Shown one piece after another: positions 25,851 to 34,616 of a stretch of DNA of 64,000 nt (position 1 is the first letter of the stretch; each line of letters opens with the position of its first letter). The stretch covers positions 1-64,000 of the forward strand of contig NZ_FNOJ01000001.1 in assembly GCF_900107035.1 (NCBI RefSeq). Reading direction: 5' to 3'. The DNA is from Alicyclobacillus hesperidum (lineage in GTDB: Bacteria > Bacillota > Bacilli > Alicyclobacillales > Alicyclobacillaceae). The position numbers and the translations under genes are program-made. The notes under the pieces were generated by a model. It saw only the letters and a list, made by a program, of their open reading frames with translations. It did no database searches and was not told the origin of the DNA.

Positions 25851-26729
25851 TCAACTTGCGCTATGATTCGACATTCGGTTGGCCCACGTCAGCAAACGAA
25901 TGGTTTCACGATACATGAGGCTTTTACGAGGCGCGCCAAAAACGACGCTGATCATGACGTGTCCGTCGGCTCGGCGCACAGCTGTAGCGAGACAATACAT
26001 CGCCTTGGAGGTAAATCCTGTTTTCCCACCGATGAACGTGCCGATGGCACTGGGCGGGCTATAGAGTAGCCTGTTACCATTGCGAATGGACTTACCGGCA
26101 ACGATTGCCGACGGCGTCTGCATGGCCTTAACGATGCGTGGATAACGGATGGCCTCAGCCAGGATGAATGCGATGTCTTTGGCCGATGTCGTGTGTGCAT
26201 CCGCATGCAAACCGTTAGGTGTCACAAATCGCGTGTGTGTACAGCCAAGAAGCCTGGCTTGCACGTTCATCATGCGGGCAAACCCTTCCTGCGATCCGCC
26301 CACCGTCTCGGCAATGCCGTACGCCACATCATTGGCGCTTTTCATAAGCAGTGCGCGCAACGCATCGTCCGCTCTAATGGTCGTCCCCGGACTGACGCCA
26401 AGGCGAACGCGTGGTTGATGAGCCGCTTTTGTGCCGATGTACACGGGACTATCAGGTTCGAGGTGCTGAACAAGCAAAATGGCTGTCATCAACTTCGTGG
26501 TGCTGGCAGGATACATGGGCGCATCGGCCAACTTGTCATACAAAACCTTTTTCGCGGTTGCATCGTAGACAATTGCGGCCTTCGCATTGACATACGGAGC
26601 TTTACCGGCAGCCTGCGTGGACGAAACAGGTAGCAACAGGCATACAAGTGCGCCGCATAGGGCAAGCAACCCTTTAGCCAGGCGAAGCCATGTTCTCGAA
26701 ACCGTTGACTTGCGAAACAACACGCCCAC
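25851..26729 (-). CDS. D-alanyl-D-alanine carboxypeptidase (S11 family, DacF-like)
   Basis: A 292-residue penicillin-binding carboxypeptidase that trims the terminal D-Ala of peptidoglycan stem peptides outside the membrane. A signal peptide covers about residues 1-41 (GLLALCGALVCLLLPV, AQA-like cleavage at STQAA). The three active-site motifs are intact: Ser76-Thr-Thr-Lys79, Ser131-Ala-Asn133 and Lys236-Thr-Gly. It stops soon after the catalytic domain, lacking the C-terminal beta domain and amphipathic anchor of DacA/DacF, so it may be released or held by its signal. The start is uncertain: GTG 26729, GTG 26723 or TTG 26720 are all near GAGGTGGG. Sporulation cortex or vegetative role not determined. 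Confidence 0.9.
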   Translation of the reverse strand: MGVLFRKSTVSRTWLRLAKGLLALCGALVCLLLPVSSTQAAGKAPYVNAKAAIVYDATAKKVLYDKLADAPMYPASTTKLMTAILLVQHLEPDSPVYIGTKAAHQPRVRLGVSPGTTIRADDALRALLMKSANDVAYGIAETVGGSQEGFARMMNVQARLLGCTHTRFVTPNGLHADAHTTSAKDIAFILAEAIRYPRIVKAMQTPSAIVAGKSIRNGNRLLYSPPSAIGTFIGGKTGFTSKAMYCLATAVRRADGHVMISVVFGAPRKSLMYRETIRLLTWANRMSNHSAS

Positions 26730-26792
26730 CTCACTCGCTTCTCGTCGCGCTTAAGGTGGACGAAACGGGCCAGATCTATGCCTTTGCGGTGA

Positions 26793-27449
26793 TTAGCGCG
26801 GGCGCACCTGAACGCGCGCCGCGATGGCCGGATCGAGCGAAAGGCTTTGTCCACGCACCTTCACTGGAATCCCAGCTTCGTATGGCTGATGCTGTCCAGC
26901 TTCGACCACTTCGCCGGGGACAAGGCCTGTCCGGTGAAAAAATCGCAACAAATCCAGGTCTTCCTCGGCAACTTCGACGATGCGTATCACTTCGAGTGGT
27001 ACGCCTGTCGGCGCTTCCGAAAGCGAAATCCCTTTGGGCTGCACAAAACCGTTGCCTGGAATCACGTTGCCATGCGGGCAGGTGGCCGGGTGGTTGAGCA
27101 GTTCGTTCAACCGATCCTCCACCAACGGCGACACACTGCCTTCCAGACGTGCCGCCTCGACGTGCGCATCCGCCCAGTCGAGTCCCAAAACATCGGTCAA
27201 CCAGCGCTCCAACAAGCGGTGTTTGCGAACAATAGCCTCGGCCCGCGCCCTGCCTTCGTCAGTCAACAGCAACTCACGAGCCTCGCCAATTTCGACGTAT
27301 CCTTGCCCCTGCAAACGTTGAAGCGTCTGCGAGACGGTTGGGCGCGACACGCCCAGATAATCAGCTACGCGCGACGCCAAAACCTGCTCCCCTTCGGCGT
27401 GCAACACGTAAATCGCCTCTAAATACGAATCGAGTGCACTCGAACTCAA
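26793..27449 (-). CDS. DtxR/MntR-family metal-dependent transcriptional regulator
   Basis: A 218-residue regulator. The N-terminal winged helix is about residues 3-62, with the recognition segment ASRVADYLGVSRPTVSQTLQRL. The middle metal-binding/dimerisation domain contains VRKHRLLERWL, HVEAARLEGSVS and HPATCPHGNVIP, with His, Glu and Cys ligand candidates. A C-terminal FeoA/SH3-like domain spans about 145-218. Three domains make it closer to IdeR/DtxR than to the two-domain B. subtilis MntR, so iron or manganese are both possible. The TTG start at 27449 has GAGGGGGG upstream and overlaps the stop of the preceding FAH-family gene (TTGA), so the two are translationally coupled. Confidence 0.88.
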   Translation of the reverse strand: MSSSALDSYLEAIYVLHAEGEQVLASRVADYLGVSRPTVSQTLQRLQGQGYVEIGEARELLLTDEGRARAEAIVRKHRLLERWLTDVLGLDWADAHVEAARLEGSVSPLVEDRLNELLNHPATCPHGNVIPGNGFVQPKGISLSEAPTGVPLEVIRIVEVAEEDLDLLRFFHRTGLVPGEVVEAGQHQPYEAGIPVKVRGQSLSLDPAIAARVQVRPR

Positions 27450-28126
27450 ACGATTCCCCCCTCGTCCGGTTTCGCCAGCGAAAACGATGCCCACGTCTGT
27501 CCATTCATGGTCAACACTACCTCGTCGCCCGGCTGCAACGGACCAACTCCAGCAGGCGTACCCGTAAACAGCAAGTCCCCGTGCCCGAGTCCATACGTCT
27601 GGGCGCAGTGGCGAATCAGATCGGCAAACGAAAATACCATGTCGTGCGGCTGTCCGACCTGCACCTTTCGGCCATTGACGGTCATGGCAAACGTCGAATC
27701 GATCACGTCAGTAAACGATGAGACGGTATAAAAGTCGGAGACAATCGCCGAATGCCGAAAGCTTTTGGCCGCTTCCCACGGATGACCCTGTGCCTTGAGT
27801 TGACTTTGTAATGCGCGATCCGTCAAATCCAGCCCCAACGCAATGGCCCCAACAGCCTGTTCCGGCTTGTCTCCGTCTGCGAGGGTGCGATCAATCCAAA
27901 GTACGATTTCCAGCTCATGATGAATTTCCGGGCGTCCCGCAGGAAACGGCACCTGGCCGCGAGCGGCCACCAGGGCGTGTGTGAACTTGCCAAAAATCAT
28001 CGGCGACGTGGGAACCTTGTTGCCCAGTTCAGCAGCGTGATCGCGGTAATTGCGACCGACGCAAAAAATATTGCGGACGTTTGGAAACACATCTTCGGCG
28101 CCTTGCCAGTATGTAAAGCCGCTCAT
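27446..28126 (-). CDS. Fumarylacetoacetate hydrolase family protein
   Basis: A 226-residue single-domain FAH-fold enzyme; the family includes acylpyruvases, oxaloacetate decarboxylases and 2-hydroxyhepta-diene-dioate isomerases. NIFCVGRNYRDHA, the metal-ligand segment HHELEIVLWI, DLTDRALQ, and LLFTGTPAGVGPLQPGD are all diagnostic. The ATG at 28126 follows AAAGGGGAG. It overlaps the DtxR-family gene by four bases. The exact substrate is not assignable from sequence; oxaloacetate or acylpyruvate activity would be typical for a protein of this length. Confidence 0.88.
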   Translation of the reverse strand: MSGFTYWQGAEDVFPNVRNIFCVGRNYRDHAAELGNKVPTSPMIFGKFTHALVAARGQVPFPAGRPEIHHELEIVLWIDRTLADGDKPEQAVGAIALGLDLTDRALQSQLKAQGHPWEAAKSFRHSAIVSDFYTVSSFTDVIDSTFAMTVNGRKVQVGQPHDMVFSFADLIRHCAQTYGLGHGDLLFTGTPAGVGPLQPGDEVVLTMNGQTWASFSLAKPDEGGIV

Positions 28127-28208
28127 CAACAGCCGCTCCCCTTTAGCATGATGCCTTCATCATACCACATCAGGCAGACGGTGCCTGGGTAGGGACGAAC
28201 AGAATGGT

Positions 28209-28240
28209 CAAAAAAAGCCGCCCCAGCTTCGGAGCGGCTT
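28209..28240 (-). terminator. Rho-independent terminator of the bacilliredoxin gene
   Basis: On the minus strand AAGCCGC and GCGGCTT pair around a 12-base loop and are followed by TTTTTT. It lies just after the stop codon at 28252. Confidence 0.85.
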
Positions 28241-28251
28241 GCGCTACGCTA

Positions 28252-28695
28252 TCAGTTGGTCTTTGCCTCGCAGTACTTGTCGAACAAGGCCATCAACTTG
28301 CCTGCGACAATGTCCGCCCGCGATCCTTCGATATCACTACGATGCAACACACCAACCAATTCGCCGTCTTTAAAGAGGAAAAAGGAAGGCGACGACGGCG
28401 GCATGTCTGTGAAAAATTCGCGTGCGCGCGCGGTAGCTTCCTTGTCTTGTCCCGCAAATACGGTCACCAGCCGATCCGGACGACGGTCGTTCTCTAAAGC
28501 CATCGCCACGGCCGGCCGCGCAATCCCGCCTGCACACCCACATACCGAATTCACCACAAAAAAGGTCGTCCCTGTCTTATCTGCCATCACTTCATCGACC
28601 TCTTCGGCCGTACGAAGTTCACGAAATCCAATATTGGTCAGCTCGTCGCGCATCGGTTGAATCATCATCTGGTAGAAATCCAATTCCAAACTCAC
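28252..28695 (-). CDS. Bacilliredoxin (BrxA/BrxB, YphP/YqiW family)
   Basis: A 147-residue thioredoxin-fold protein of the DUF1094 bacilliredoxin family, which removes bacillithiol from mixed disulfides on cytosolic proteins. The CGC active site is at residues 52-54 in NSVCGCAGGIARP. PPSSPSFFLFKDGELVGVLH is the conserved C-terminal block with cis-Pro. Start GTG at 28695 has GAGGAGGC upstream. A -10 TATAAT lies at 28730-28735. Its presence implies bacillithiol in this organism; the PIG-L deacetylase at 9491 is not demonstrably BshB. Confidence 0.93.
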   Translation of the reverse strand: MSLELDFYQMMIQPMRDELTNIGFRELRTAEEVDEVMADKTGTTFFVVNSVCGCAGGIARPAVAMALENDRRPDRLVTVFAGQDKEATARAREFFTDMPPSSPSFFLFKDGELVGVLHRSDIEGSRADIVAGKLMALFDKYCEAKTN

Positions 28696-28729
28696 GAGCA
28701 CGCCTCCTCGCACTTTATCTTGCACCATC

Positions 28730-28735
28730 ATTATA
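28730..28735 (-). promoter_or_regulatory. -10 box of the bacilliredoxin promoter
   Basis: A perfect TATAAT on the minus strand, about 35 bases upstream of the GTG start. The -35 region is weak (CTGTCA or TGTCAT at 17-18 bases). Confidence 0.5.
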
Positions 28736-28805
28736 CTCCTCGCGCAAGGCAAATGACAGTTTTACGAATTCACCGGATTTGCAGCACACCGCACCTGCCA
28801 CCCGT

Positions 28806-28835
28806 TTGCAAGTCCATTTCTAGCTTCGGTATAAC
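28806..28835 (+). promoter_or_regulatory. Promoter of the hemE-hemH-hemY operon
   Basis: -35 TTGCAA and -10 TATAAC are separated by 18 bases, ending 60 bases upstream of the hemE start. It diverges from the bacilliredoxin promoter. Confidence 0.55.
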
Positions 28836-28894
28836 AGTGGATGAAAGCCACCAACTATCGGCCATCCTACTGAGATAAGGTGGGTGGACGTCGA

Positions 28895-29956
28895 ATGGAG
28901 ATTCACACATTGGTCAACGAACGCTTTCTACAGGCTTGCCGGCGCCAACGAACGGACGTGACGCCTGTTTGGTTCATGCGCCAAGCCGGCCGTTATGATC
29001 CCGACTACCGTAAGATCCGCGAGCGTCATTCGCTGTTGGATATCTGCGCTGAACCAGAACTCTGTGCGGAAGTCACGATGATGCCAGTTCGCAAACTGGG
29101 TGTCGACGCGGCCATTTTATTCTCGGACATCATGGTTCCGGTCGGGGCAATGGGGCTCGAATTTTCCATTCGCGAAAATGTCGGTCCAGTCATCGCACAG
29201 CCCATCCGCACAAAAGAAGATATCGAGAACCTGCGACCGTTTACGCCAAGTGAGGCGCTGCCACACGTCCTCACGAGCATTCGCGTGTTGCGCGCGGAGT
29301 TGGACATCCCGCTCATCGGCTTCACAGGCGGGCCGTTTACACTCGCGAGTTACATGATCGAAGGTGGGCCGTCGCGCGACTATTTGCAAACCAAAACGAT
29401 GATGGTGTCCCGTCCAGACCTTTGGCAGACGTTAATGGACAAGCTTGCAGATATGGTGATCCACTATGGGCGAGCGCAGGTTGAAGCGGGAGCGTCGGCC
29501 TTGCAGGTATTCGATTCCTGGGTCGGTAGCCTTTCCGTCGACGCCTTTCGTAAGAGTGTCAAGCCGTTTATGACTCGCATCTTCCATGAACTGCGAAAAC
29601 TTGACGTGCCTCTGATCTACTTCGGCGTCAATACGGGTGAACTCCTGGGGGACTTTGCCGAGACCGGAGCGAACGTCATTGGCGTCGATTGGCGCGTGCC
29701 ACTCTCTCGTGCACGCGCTCGAGTCGGCAACCAAGTTGCGCTGCAAGGCAATTTCGATCCGGCAATGTTATTCGCGCCCATCGACGTGATCGACAAACTT
29801 GCGCAAGACATCTTAGATGAAGGCACGGCGACACCAGGCTATGTATTTAATCTGGGGCATGGCGTCAAACCATCCACAGACCTCGGTGTGCTGCGTCACT
29901 TGGTAGAAACGGTACACGCGTACACACCAAGGCAAACTGGGCAAGGCGCCCGCTAG
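28895..29956 (+). CDS. hemE: Uroporphyrinogen decarboxylase
   Basis: A 353-residue cytosolic enzyme that decarboxylates the four acetate groups of uroporphyrinogen III to give coproporphyrinogen III. Signatures: PVWFMRQAGRYDPDYR near the N-terminus, ILFSDIMVPVGAMG, GFTGGPFTLASYMIEGG, FDSWVGSLS and NLGHGVKPSTD. The ATG at 28895 has AAGGTGGGTGG upstream. First gene of a three-gene heme operon; hemH starts 12 bases after its stop. Order hemE-hemH-hemY matches Bacillus. Confidence 0.96.
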   Translation: MEIHTLVNERFLQACRRQRTDVTPVWFMRQAGRYDPDYRKIRERHSLLDICAEPELCAEVTMMPVRKLGVDAAILFSDIMVPVGAMGLEFSIRENVGPVIAQPIRTKEDIENLRPFTPSEALPHVLTSIRVLRAELDIPLIGFTGGPFTLASYMIEGGPSRDYLQTKTMMVSRPDLWQTLMDKLADMVIHYGRAQVEAGASALQVFDSWVGSLSVDAFRKSVKPFMTRIFHELRKLDVPLIYFGVNTGELLGDFAETGANVIGVDWRVPLSRARARVGNQVALQGNFDPAMLFAPIDVIDKLAQDILDEGTATPGYVFNLGHGVKPSTDLGVLRHLVETVHAYTPRQTGQGAR

Positions 29957-29968
29957 GGAGGAAACGCG

Positions 29969-30907
29969 TTGAATACACAACCGCTCGGCTTGCTGGTAAT
30001 GGCCTATGGCACGCCGCACAGCCTTGACGAAGTACTACCGTATTACACCGATATTCGCCACGGTCGGCCACCTTCAGACGAACAGCTGGCTGATCTCATC
30101 CGCCGCTACGAAGCGATTGGCGGCGTTTCCCCGCTTGCCGAGATCACGCGTCGGCAGGCGGAAGGACTTGCTGAGCTGCTCAATGCAGACGGAGGTAGAC
30201 CCGTCCGCCTATATCAAGGCATGAAACACACGACGCCATTCATCTCGGACGCTGTGGAGAAAATGCAAGAAGACGGCATCACCGAGGCCATAGCCATCGT
30301 TCTAGCACCACACTATTCGACCATGAGTATTGAAACTTACCATAAACAGGTGCGAGAGACGGCGGCACGCTTAGGGGGGCCGGCCTTTCGCTACATTCGC
30401 GATTGGCATATGGAACCGCGCTTTCTCGACGTTCTGACCAGTCGCGTCCAAGAGGCCTTGGCTCGCTGCAGCGACCCGCAAAACGCGATGGTCGTCTTCT
30501 CGGCACACTCGTTGCCTGCGCGCATTCTCGAAATGAACGACCCCTATGTCGATCAACTGCGCGAATCGGGCGACGAGATTGCCAAACGCCTGAACTTGCC
30601 GCATTACATGTATGCTTGGCAAAGTGCGGGTCGCACCCATGAGCCGTGGCTTGGCCCGGACATTCTCGATGTTTTAAGCGAATTGCGGGAGCAGGGTTAC
30701 CGCGAAGTCGTATCGTGCTCGCAAGGTTTTGTCGCGGATCATCTGGAAGTACTTTACGATATTGACATCGAGGCGCAGGCTCGGGCCCGCGACTTGGGCC
30801 TACATCTCGTGCGCACCCGCCAAATGAACGACGATCCAGCATTTCTGGCCGGCCTGCGCGACGCTGTGCGCCGAGCTGAACGAGAAACGGAGCTGATAGC
30901 GCCATGA
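29969..30907 (+). CDS. hemH: Coproporphyrin III ferrochelatase
   Basis: A 312-residue ferrochelatase (HemH, now often CpfC in Firmicutes) that inserts iron into coproporphyrin III. Family blocks: LLVMAYGTPHSLDEVLPYY, the metal-site His in FSAHSLPARI, WQSAGRTHEPWLGPDI with the conserved Glu, and CSQGFVADHLEVLYDID. No membrane segment, as in the soluble Bacillus enzyme. The TTG start at 29969 is preceded by GGGAGGAAA. Its stop overlaps the hemY start by four bases, so the two are coupled. Confidence 0.95.
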   Translation: MNTQPLGLLVMAYGTPHSLDEVLPYYTDIRHGRPPSDEQLADLIRRYEAIGGVSPLAEITRRQAEGLAELLNADGGRPVRLYQGMKHTTPFISDAVEKMQEDGITEAIAIVLAPHYSTMSIETYHKQVRETAARLGGPAFRYIRDWHMEPRFLDVLTSRVQEALARCSDPQNAMVVFSAHSLPARILEMNDPYVDQLRESGDEIAKRLNLPHYMYAWQSAGRTHEPWLGPDILDVLSELREQGYREVVSCSQGFVADHLEVLYDIDIEAQARARDLGLHLVRTRQMNDDPAFLAGLRDAVRRAERETELIAP

Positions 30908-32328
30908 AAGTGGCCGTGATCGGCGGTGGGATCACAGGCTTGACGGCGGCCCGGCACCTCATTGAAAAGAGCCGTAGCGAAGACGTGCCCTGCGATATTG
31001 TGCTCTACGAAAAGGACTCGCGTCTTGGTGGAAAGATTCGCACGTACAGAGAACAAGGGCTGGTTGTTGAAGGCGGTCCTGACTCTATGCTTGCACGCAA
31101 ACCGGCCGGGGTACAACTTTTGCGCGATCTCGGTATGGAAACCGACATCGTATACATGAATCCGGAAGCCTCACAGACATTCATCGTCCGCAACGGCAAA
31201 CTGCACCCTATGCCACAAGGTACATTCGTCGGGATTCCTGCCGAAGTGGAAAAGTTCCTCACCTCGTCTTTACTGTCGGGGACTGGGAAATTGCGGGCGC
31301 TGGCGGACGTCTGGCTGCCAGCCAGTCCGATTCAACAGGATGTGTCGCTTGGAGCGTTTTTGCGATCTCGCCTGGGGGATGAATGGGTGGATTATCTAGG
31401 TGAACCTTTGCTCGCGGGCATCTATGCAGGGCGCATCGATCAACTAAGCCTGTTTGCCACCTGGCGTCAATTGTACGATCTCGCCGTGCAATCGCGCAGT
31501 TTAATCATTGGGGCGATGGCCAGCCGCAAGCGACAACAAACCAATCGCAGCGGACTGTCTGGACGCAGCGCCTTCGTGACAGTGCGCACGGGGCTCGAAA
31601 GCGTGATCGAGCGTTTGCGCGACGACATCGCTCAAGCGGTCTCGATTCGTCTCGGAACGCAAGTTGTGGCCATGCGCCGGACGGAGAATGGCTATGAAGT
31701 GCGATCCACGGGCGACAATGGCAGCAGTGCTAGCGAAACGTTTGATGGTGTTGTTCTCACGACGCCTGTCGCGGCTGCCAAGCCGTTGCTCCGTCAGCTA
31801 GACATTGTCAGCGACGAGTTTGACGTGCCGTATGCATCGACGGCAACCATCATCCTCGCGTACCGAAAGCAAGATGTCGCCGTCGATTTGTCACATGCTT
31901 CAGGTTTTTTGGTTCCTCGCTCGGAAGGTATGGCCATGACAGCGAGCACGTGGATGTCAAGCAAATGGCCACACACGACCCCCAGCAATATGGTTGTACT
32001 GCGCTGTTACGTCGGGCGCGCGGGACAAGAAGAGTATCTTCAGCTGGACGACGAGGCGATGGTCAAACAGGTCAGTCGCGAAGTGGAGAGTATAGTGGGC
32101 ATTCAGGCCGAACCAGTCTGGCACAAGGTCACACGCTGGTCGCACGCGATGCCCAATTATCTCGTTGGCCACGGCGACCACCTGCAAAGGCTCCACGCTG
32201 CGATTCAAAGCCAAGCGCCCGCCCTTGCTGTGGCGGGCGCCGGATACGAAGGTCTGGGCTTGCCCGACTGCATTGTGCAGGGTCAGCGGGCAGCCGATGA
32301 AGTCTTTACCGCTTTGTTCCGGCGTTGA
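30904..32328 (+). CDS. hemY: Coproporphyrinogen III oxidase (HemY/CgoX type, FAD)
   Basis: A 474-residue FAD flavoprotein that oxidises coproporphyrinogen III to coproporphyrin III in the Firmicute branch; older annotations call it protoporphyrinogen oxidase. The FAD motif is VIGGGITGLTAA at the N-terminus, YEKDSRLGGKIRTY follows, and AVAGAGYEGLGLPDCI is the conserved C-terminal FAD contact. The ATG overlaps the hemH stop. The last gene of the branch, the coproheme decarboxylase chdC (hemQ), is not in the window. Confidence 0.94.
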   Translation: MKVAVIGGGITGLTAARHLIEKSRSEDVPCDIVLYEKDSRLGGKIRTYREQGLVVEGGPDSMLARKPAGVQLLRDLGMETDIVYMNPEASQTFIVRNGKLHPMPQGTFVGIPAEVEKFLTSSLLSGTGKLRALADVWLPASPIQQDVSLGAFLRSRLGDEWVDYLGEPLLAGIYAGRIDQLSLFATWRQLYDLAVQSRSLIIGAMASRKRQQTNRSGLSGRSAFVTVRTGLESVIERLRDDIAQAVSIRLGTQVVAMRRTENGYEVRSTGDNGSSASETFDGVVLTTPVAAAKPLLRQLDIVSDEFDVPYASTATIILAYRKQDVAVDLSHASGFLVPRSEGMAMTASTWMSSKWPHTTPSNMVVLRCYVGRAGQEEYLQLDDEAMVKQVSREVESIVGIQAEPVWHKVTRWSHAMPNYLVGHGDHLQRLHAAIQSQAPALAVAGAGYEGLGLPDCIVQGQRAADEVFTALFRR

Positions 32329-32342
32329 AGTGCCACTGTTGC

Positions 32343-32364
32343 AGCCGGTTAGGGGACCGGCTGC
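32343..32364. terminator. Short hairpin between hemY and the lipoprotein gene, possible terminator
   Basis: A perfect eight-base stem, CAGCCGGT and ACCGGCTG, with a six-base loop, overlapping the stop codon of the convergent lipoprotein gene. No T-run follows on either strand, so a termination role is only suggested by position. Confidence 0.4.
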
Positions 32365-33626
32365 CAACGGTCGCGCAGGCCTGCAGTTTGCAACAACACC
32401 GTATGCTTTTGGGCGGCGTCGGCCAACAACATGTAACCCTGCGTATAGGATACAAAGTTCATCGCTAAGACGCACGGATAACGTTGTAACCACAGTTCCA
32501 AGGACGGCGAGTGAACCGTCAGCCAACTGTCGCCGGAGTCTGTGCTGCGTAGCAAACGGCCATCGTTGACGGCATAGCCATAGTCCGGCGTCGCGAACAC
32601 GGCTGGTTGTCCTTCATAGTTCGCCTTGGCTCCATCCAGTTGATCCGTCAACTCGCCGGCAAACGTCTTACCACCGTCGCGCGATCGGAAGATGACCACG
32701 TGTTGCTTGCTGGATTTGCCTGTTCCAGTAGTGAAAACGGCGGCAAACGTCCCTTCGTTTTCGAGTAGTTGCGGCTGATAAACCTTAACGGCCTTCGCGC
32801 CAAGGATTTGCTTTGGAGGATTCAGGGTGCGCATGGACCAATGACGACCGCCATCGTCTGTCCTATAAAGCGACAGTTCTCCAGACAACGTGGTCGTAAG
32901 CAACCACCCACTGCGCAGGTTGGTGAACGCGACGACAGCCTGCGCGTTCATGGGCAGACCGGAGGCCGAAGGCAAGTGTCCGACCTTGACTTGTTCGACC
33001 GTAGCGCCTCCGTTCGTCACATGATACAAGAGGGTCACTCCGCGATTCGCGGCACTCGTTCCAGCGAGTAAAACCCATCCTTGTGACTTTGCTGGCTGGC
33101 TTACGCTTGTCACCCGGAATCCATCCGCACCTAAATCCGTGCGATAAACACTCCAGTGCGCACCCCCATCACTTGTTCCCGCCCGCACGAAGGAATGCCC
33201 AGAGACGCCATACAAATAAAGCGTGTCCAGGTTGACCACGGCTAGCTGTGGGTTTTCTACTCCGTGGTAGACAGATTCTGTGCCTACGTCAAAACGGACG
33301 GGAACGTTCACGCCGCGCCAAGTGGCGCCGCGATCGTCCGTGCGCTGAATTTGGAACACCCCGTGCATATATCCCCAGCGATAGCCTGTATCGCCGTCCG
33401 GCAGGTCGATGTTGTACCATACGTTGTTCCGCTGCAAGGCTGTCAATGAGACAGCGGCTGGAATACCTGCCGGATCTGGCTTTTGTAACACGGCAGCAAC
33501 GTCGTGAGACGGCCGCAACGACGTTTGTGACTTCGATATCATGGCACCCGTGTTTGCACCGCATCCGGCGACCATAAGCGCGACGGCGCCAGCGGCAGCA
33601 ACCGACAACAAGCGCGATCGATACAT
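32349..33626 (-). CDS. Lipoprotein with Asp-box (BNR/YCF48-like) beta-propeller
   Basis: A 425-residue predicted lipoprotein. The signal peptide ends in a lipobox (LMVAGC, about residue 23), so it is anchored outside the membrane. At least five Asp-box motifs (S/T-x-D-x-G-x-x-W/F) recur: TDDRGATWRG, TSDGGAHWSV, TDDGGRHWSM, SRDGGKTFAG and STDSGDSWLT. They indicate a six- or seven-bladed propeller like sortilin/YCF48 proteins. No enzymatic residues can be assigned; such propellers often bind proteins or glycans. I use the ATG at 33626, six bases after GAGGGGG. Convergent with hemY and divergent from the TauE/SafE gene. Confidence 0.8.
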   Translation of the reverse strand: MYRSRLLSVAAAGAVALMVAGCGANTGAMISKSQTSLRPSHDVAAVLQKPDPAGIPAAVSLTALQRNNVWYNIDLPDGDTGYRWGYMHGVFQIQRTDDRGATWRGVNVPVRFDVGTESVYHGVENPQLAVVNLDTLYLYGVSGHSFVRAGTSDGGAHWSVYRTDLGADGFRVTSVSQPAKSQGWVLLAGTSAANRGVTLLYHVTNGGATVEQVKVGHLPSASGLPMNAQAVVAFTNLRSGWLLTTTLSGELSLYRTDDGGRHWSMRTLNPPKQILGAKAVKVYQPQLLENEGTFAAVFTTGTGKSSKQHVVIFRSRDGGKTFAGELTDQLDGAKANYEGQPAVFATPDYGYAVNDGRLLRSTDSGDSWLTVHSPSLELWLQRYPCVLAMNFVSYTQGYMLLADAAQKHTVLLQTAGLRDRWQPVP

Positions 33627-33796
33627 GCGCATCCCCCTCGTCTCCAGTTCATCTAGCGTTAGCTTGGCTGGCCGCTGAAAAACCATGCACGCAAAGGGTT
33701 ATGAAACAAACGAAGGTTGTCAGACAAGGCGGTCGGCAGTACAATATTCAGGATTTTGGAACGAGCATCGTGCGCACAGAAAGGACGCGTTACACC

Positions 33797-34558
33797 GTGC
33801 ACCTGTCACTCATAACCGTCATCACCCTGGCCGTTTCCGGCTTCGTTGCTGCATTCATCGATGCGACGGTCGGCGGCGGCGGCCTGATTTCGCTACCTGC
33901 TCTTTTGTTCGTCGGACTGCCCCCATCATTGGCCTTGGGCACAAACAAGTTGGCAGGAACCATGTCCGCCGTCACGAGCTTTACGTCGTACTTGACGTCC
34001 GGGAAGGTGAGTATTCGCCTGGTTGGCCCCCTCTTTCCGCTCGGCGTGTTCGCGGCGGCGGCCGGCGCCATCGTTGTCCATCACCTTCCGTCTTCCTTCC
34101 TCCGCCCATTCGTCCTTGTCATGCTCGTCTTCGTCGCCTCTTATACAATCTTTAAGAAGAACTTGGGTCTGGTCGAAGCGATGCGTACGACGAAGGCTCG
34201 AACCTACTTTTGGACAGCATTACTCGCCATCGTGCTCGGCTTTTACGACGGCTTTTTTGGCCCAGGTACAGGTTCGTTCCTGATGATGGGCTTTGTCCTG
34301 CTTGGCTTTGATTTTTTAGCGGCGAGTGGCAACGCCCGCACGCTGAACTTCGCGAGCAATGTAGGCGCCTTGATCGCATTTGCCAGTGTCGGCTCCATCC
34401 GCTATGAAGATGGCCTCATCCTTGGCGTATGTATGATGCTTGGCGCGTTTACCGGATCGCGATTTGCCATTCGCAAGGGTTCACGATACGTGCGCCCATT
34501 GTTTATCGGCGTCACTTGCATCGTGATTGCGCAACAGATCTATACTTTGATTCACTGA
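33797..34558 (+). CDS. TauE/SafE (TSUP) family membrane exporter
   Basis: A 253-residue protein with seven or eight hydrophobic spans, of the sulfite exporter TauE/SafE family (DUF81/TSUP), which move sulfite, sulfoacetate or related small anions. Both internal repeats are visible: AAFIDATVGGGGLISLPALL near the N-terminus and GFYDGFFGPGTGSFLMMGF in the middle, each followed by an NxxK/NAR-type segment (LGTNKLAGT, GNARTLNFASN). The GTG at 33797 gives the usual family length; an in-frame ATG at 33701 would add an unusual polar 32 residues. The following antiporter gene starts 58 bases later. Confidence 0.85.
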   Translation: MHLSLITVITLAVSGFVAAFIDATVGGGGLISLPALLFVGLPPSLALGTNKLAGTMSAVTSFTSYLTSGKVSIRLVGPLFPLGVFAAAAGAIVVHHLPSSFLRPFVLVMLVFVASYTIFKKNLGLVEAMRTTKARTYFWTALLAIVLGFYDGFFGPGTGSFLMMGFVLLGFDFLAASGNARTLNFASNVGALIAFASVGSIRYEDGLILGVCMMLGAFTGSRFAIRKGSRYVRPLFIGVTCIVIAQQIYTLIH

Positions 34559-34616
34559 GGTGGTGTCATTCGCTTGTCCCGCAACGCATATCGTATACCG
34601 TTTGCGGGGTGAGCGA

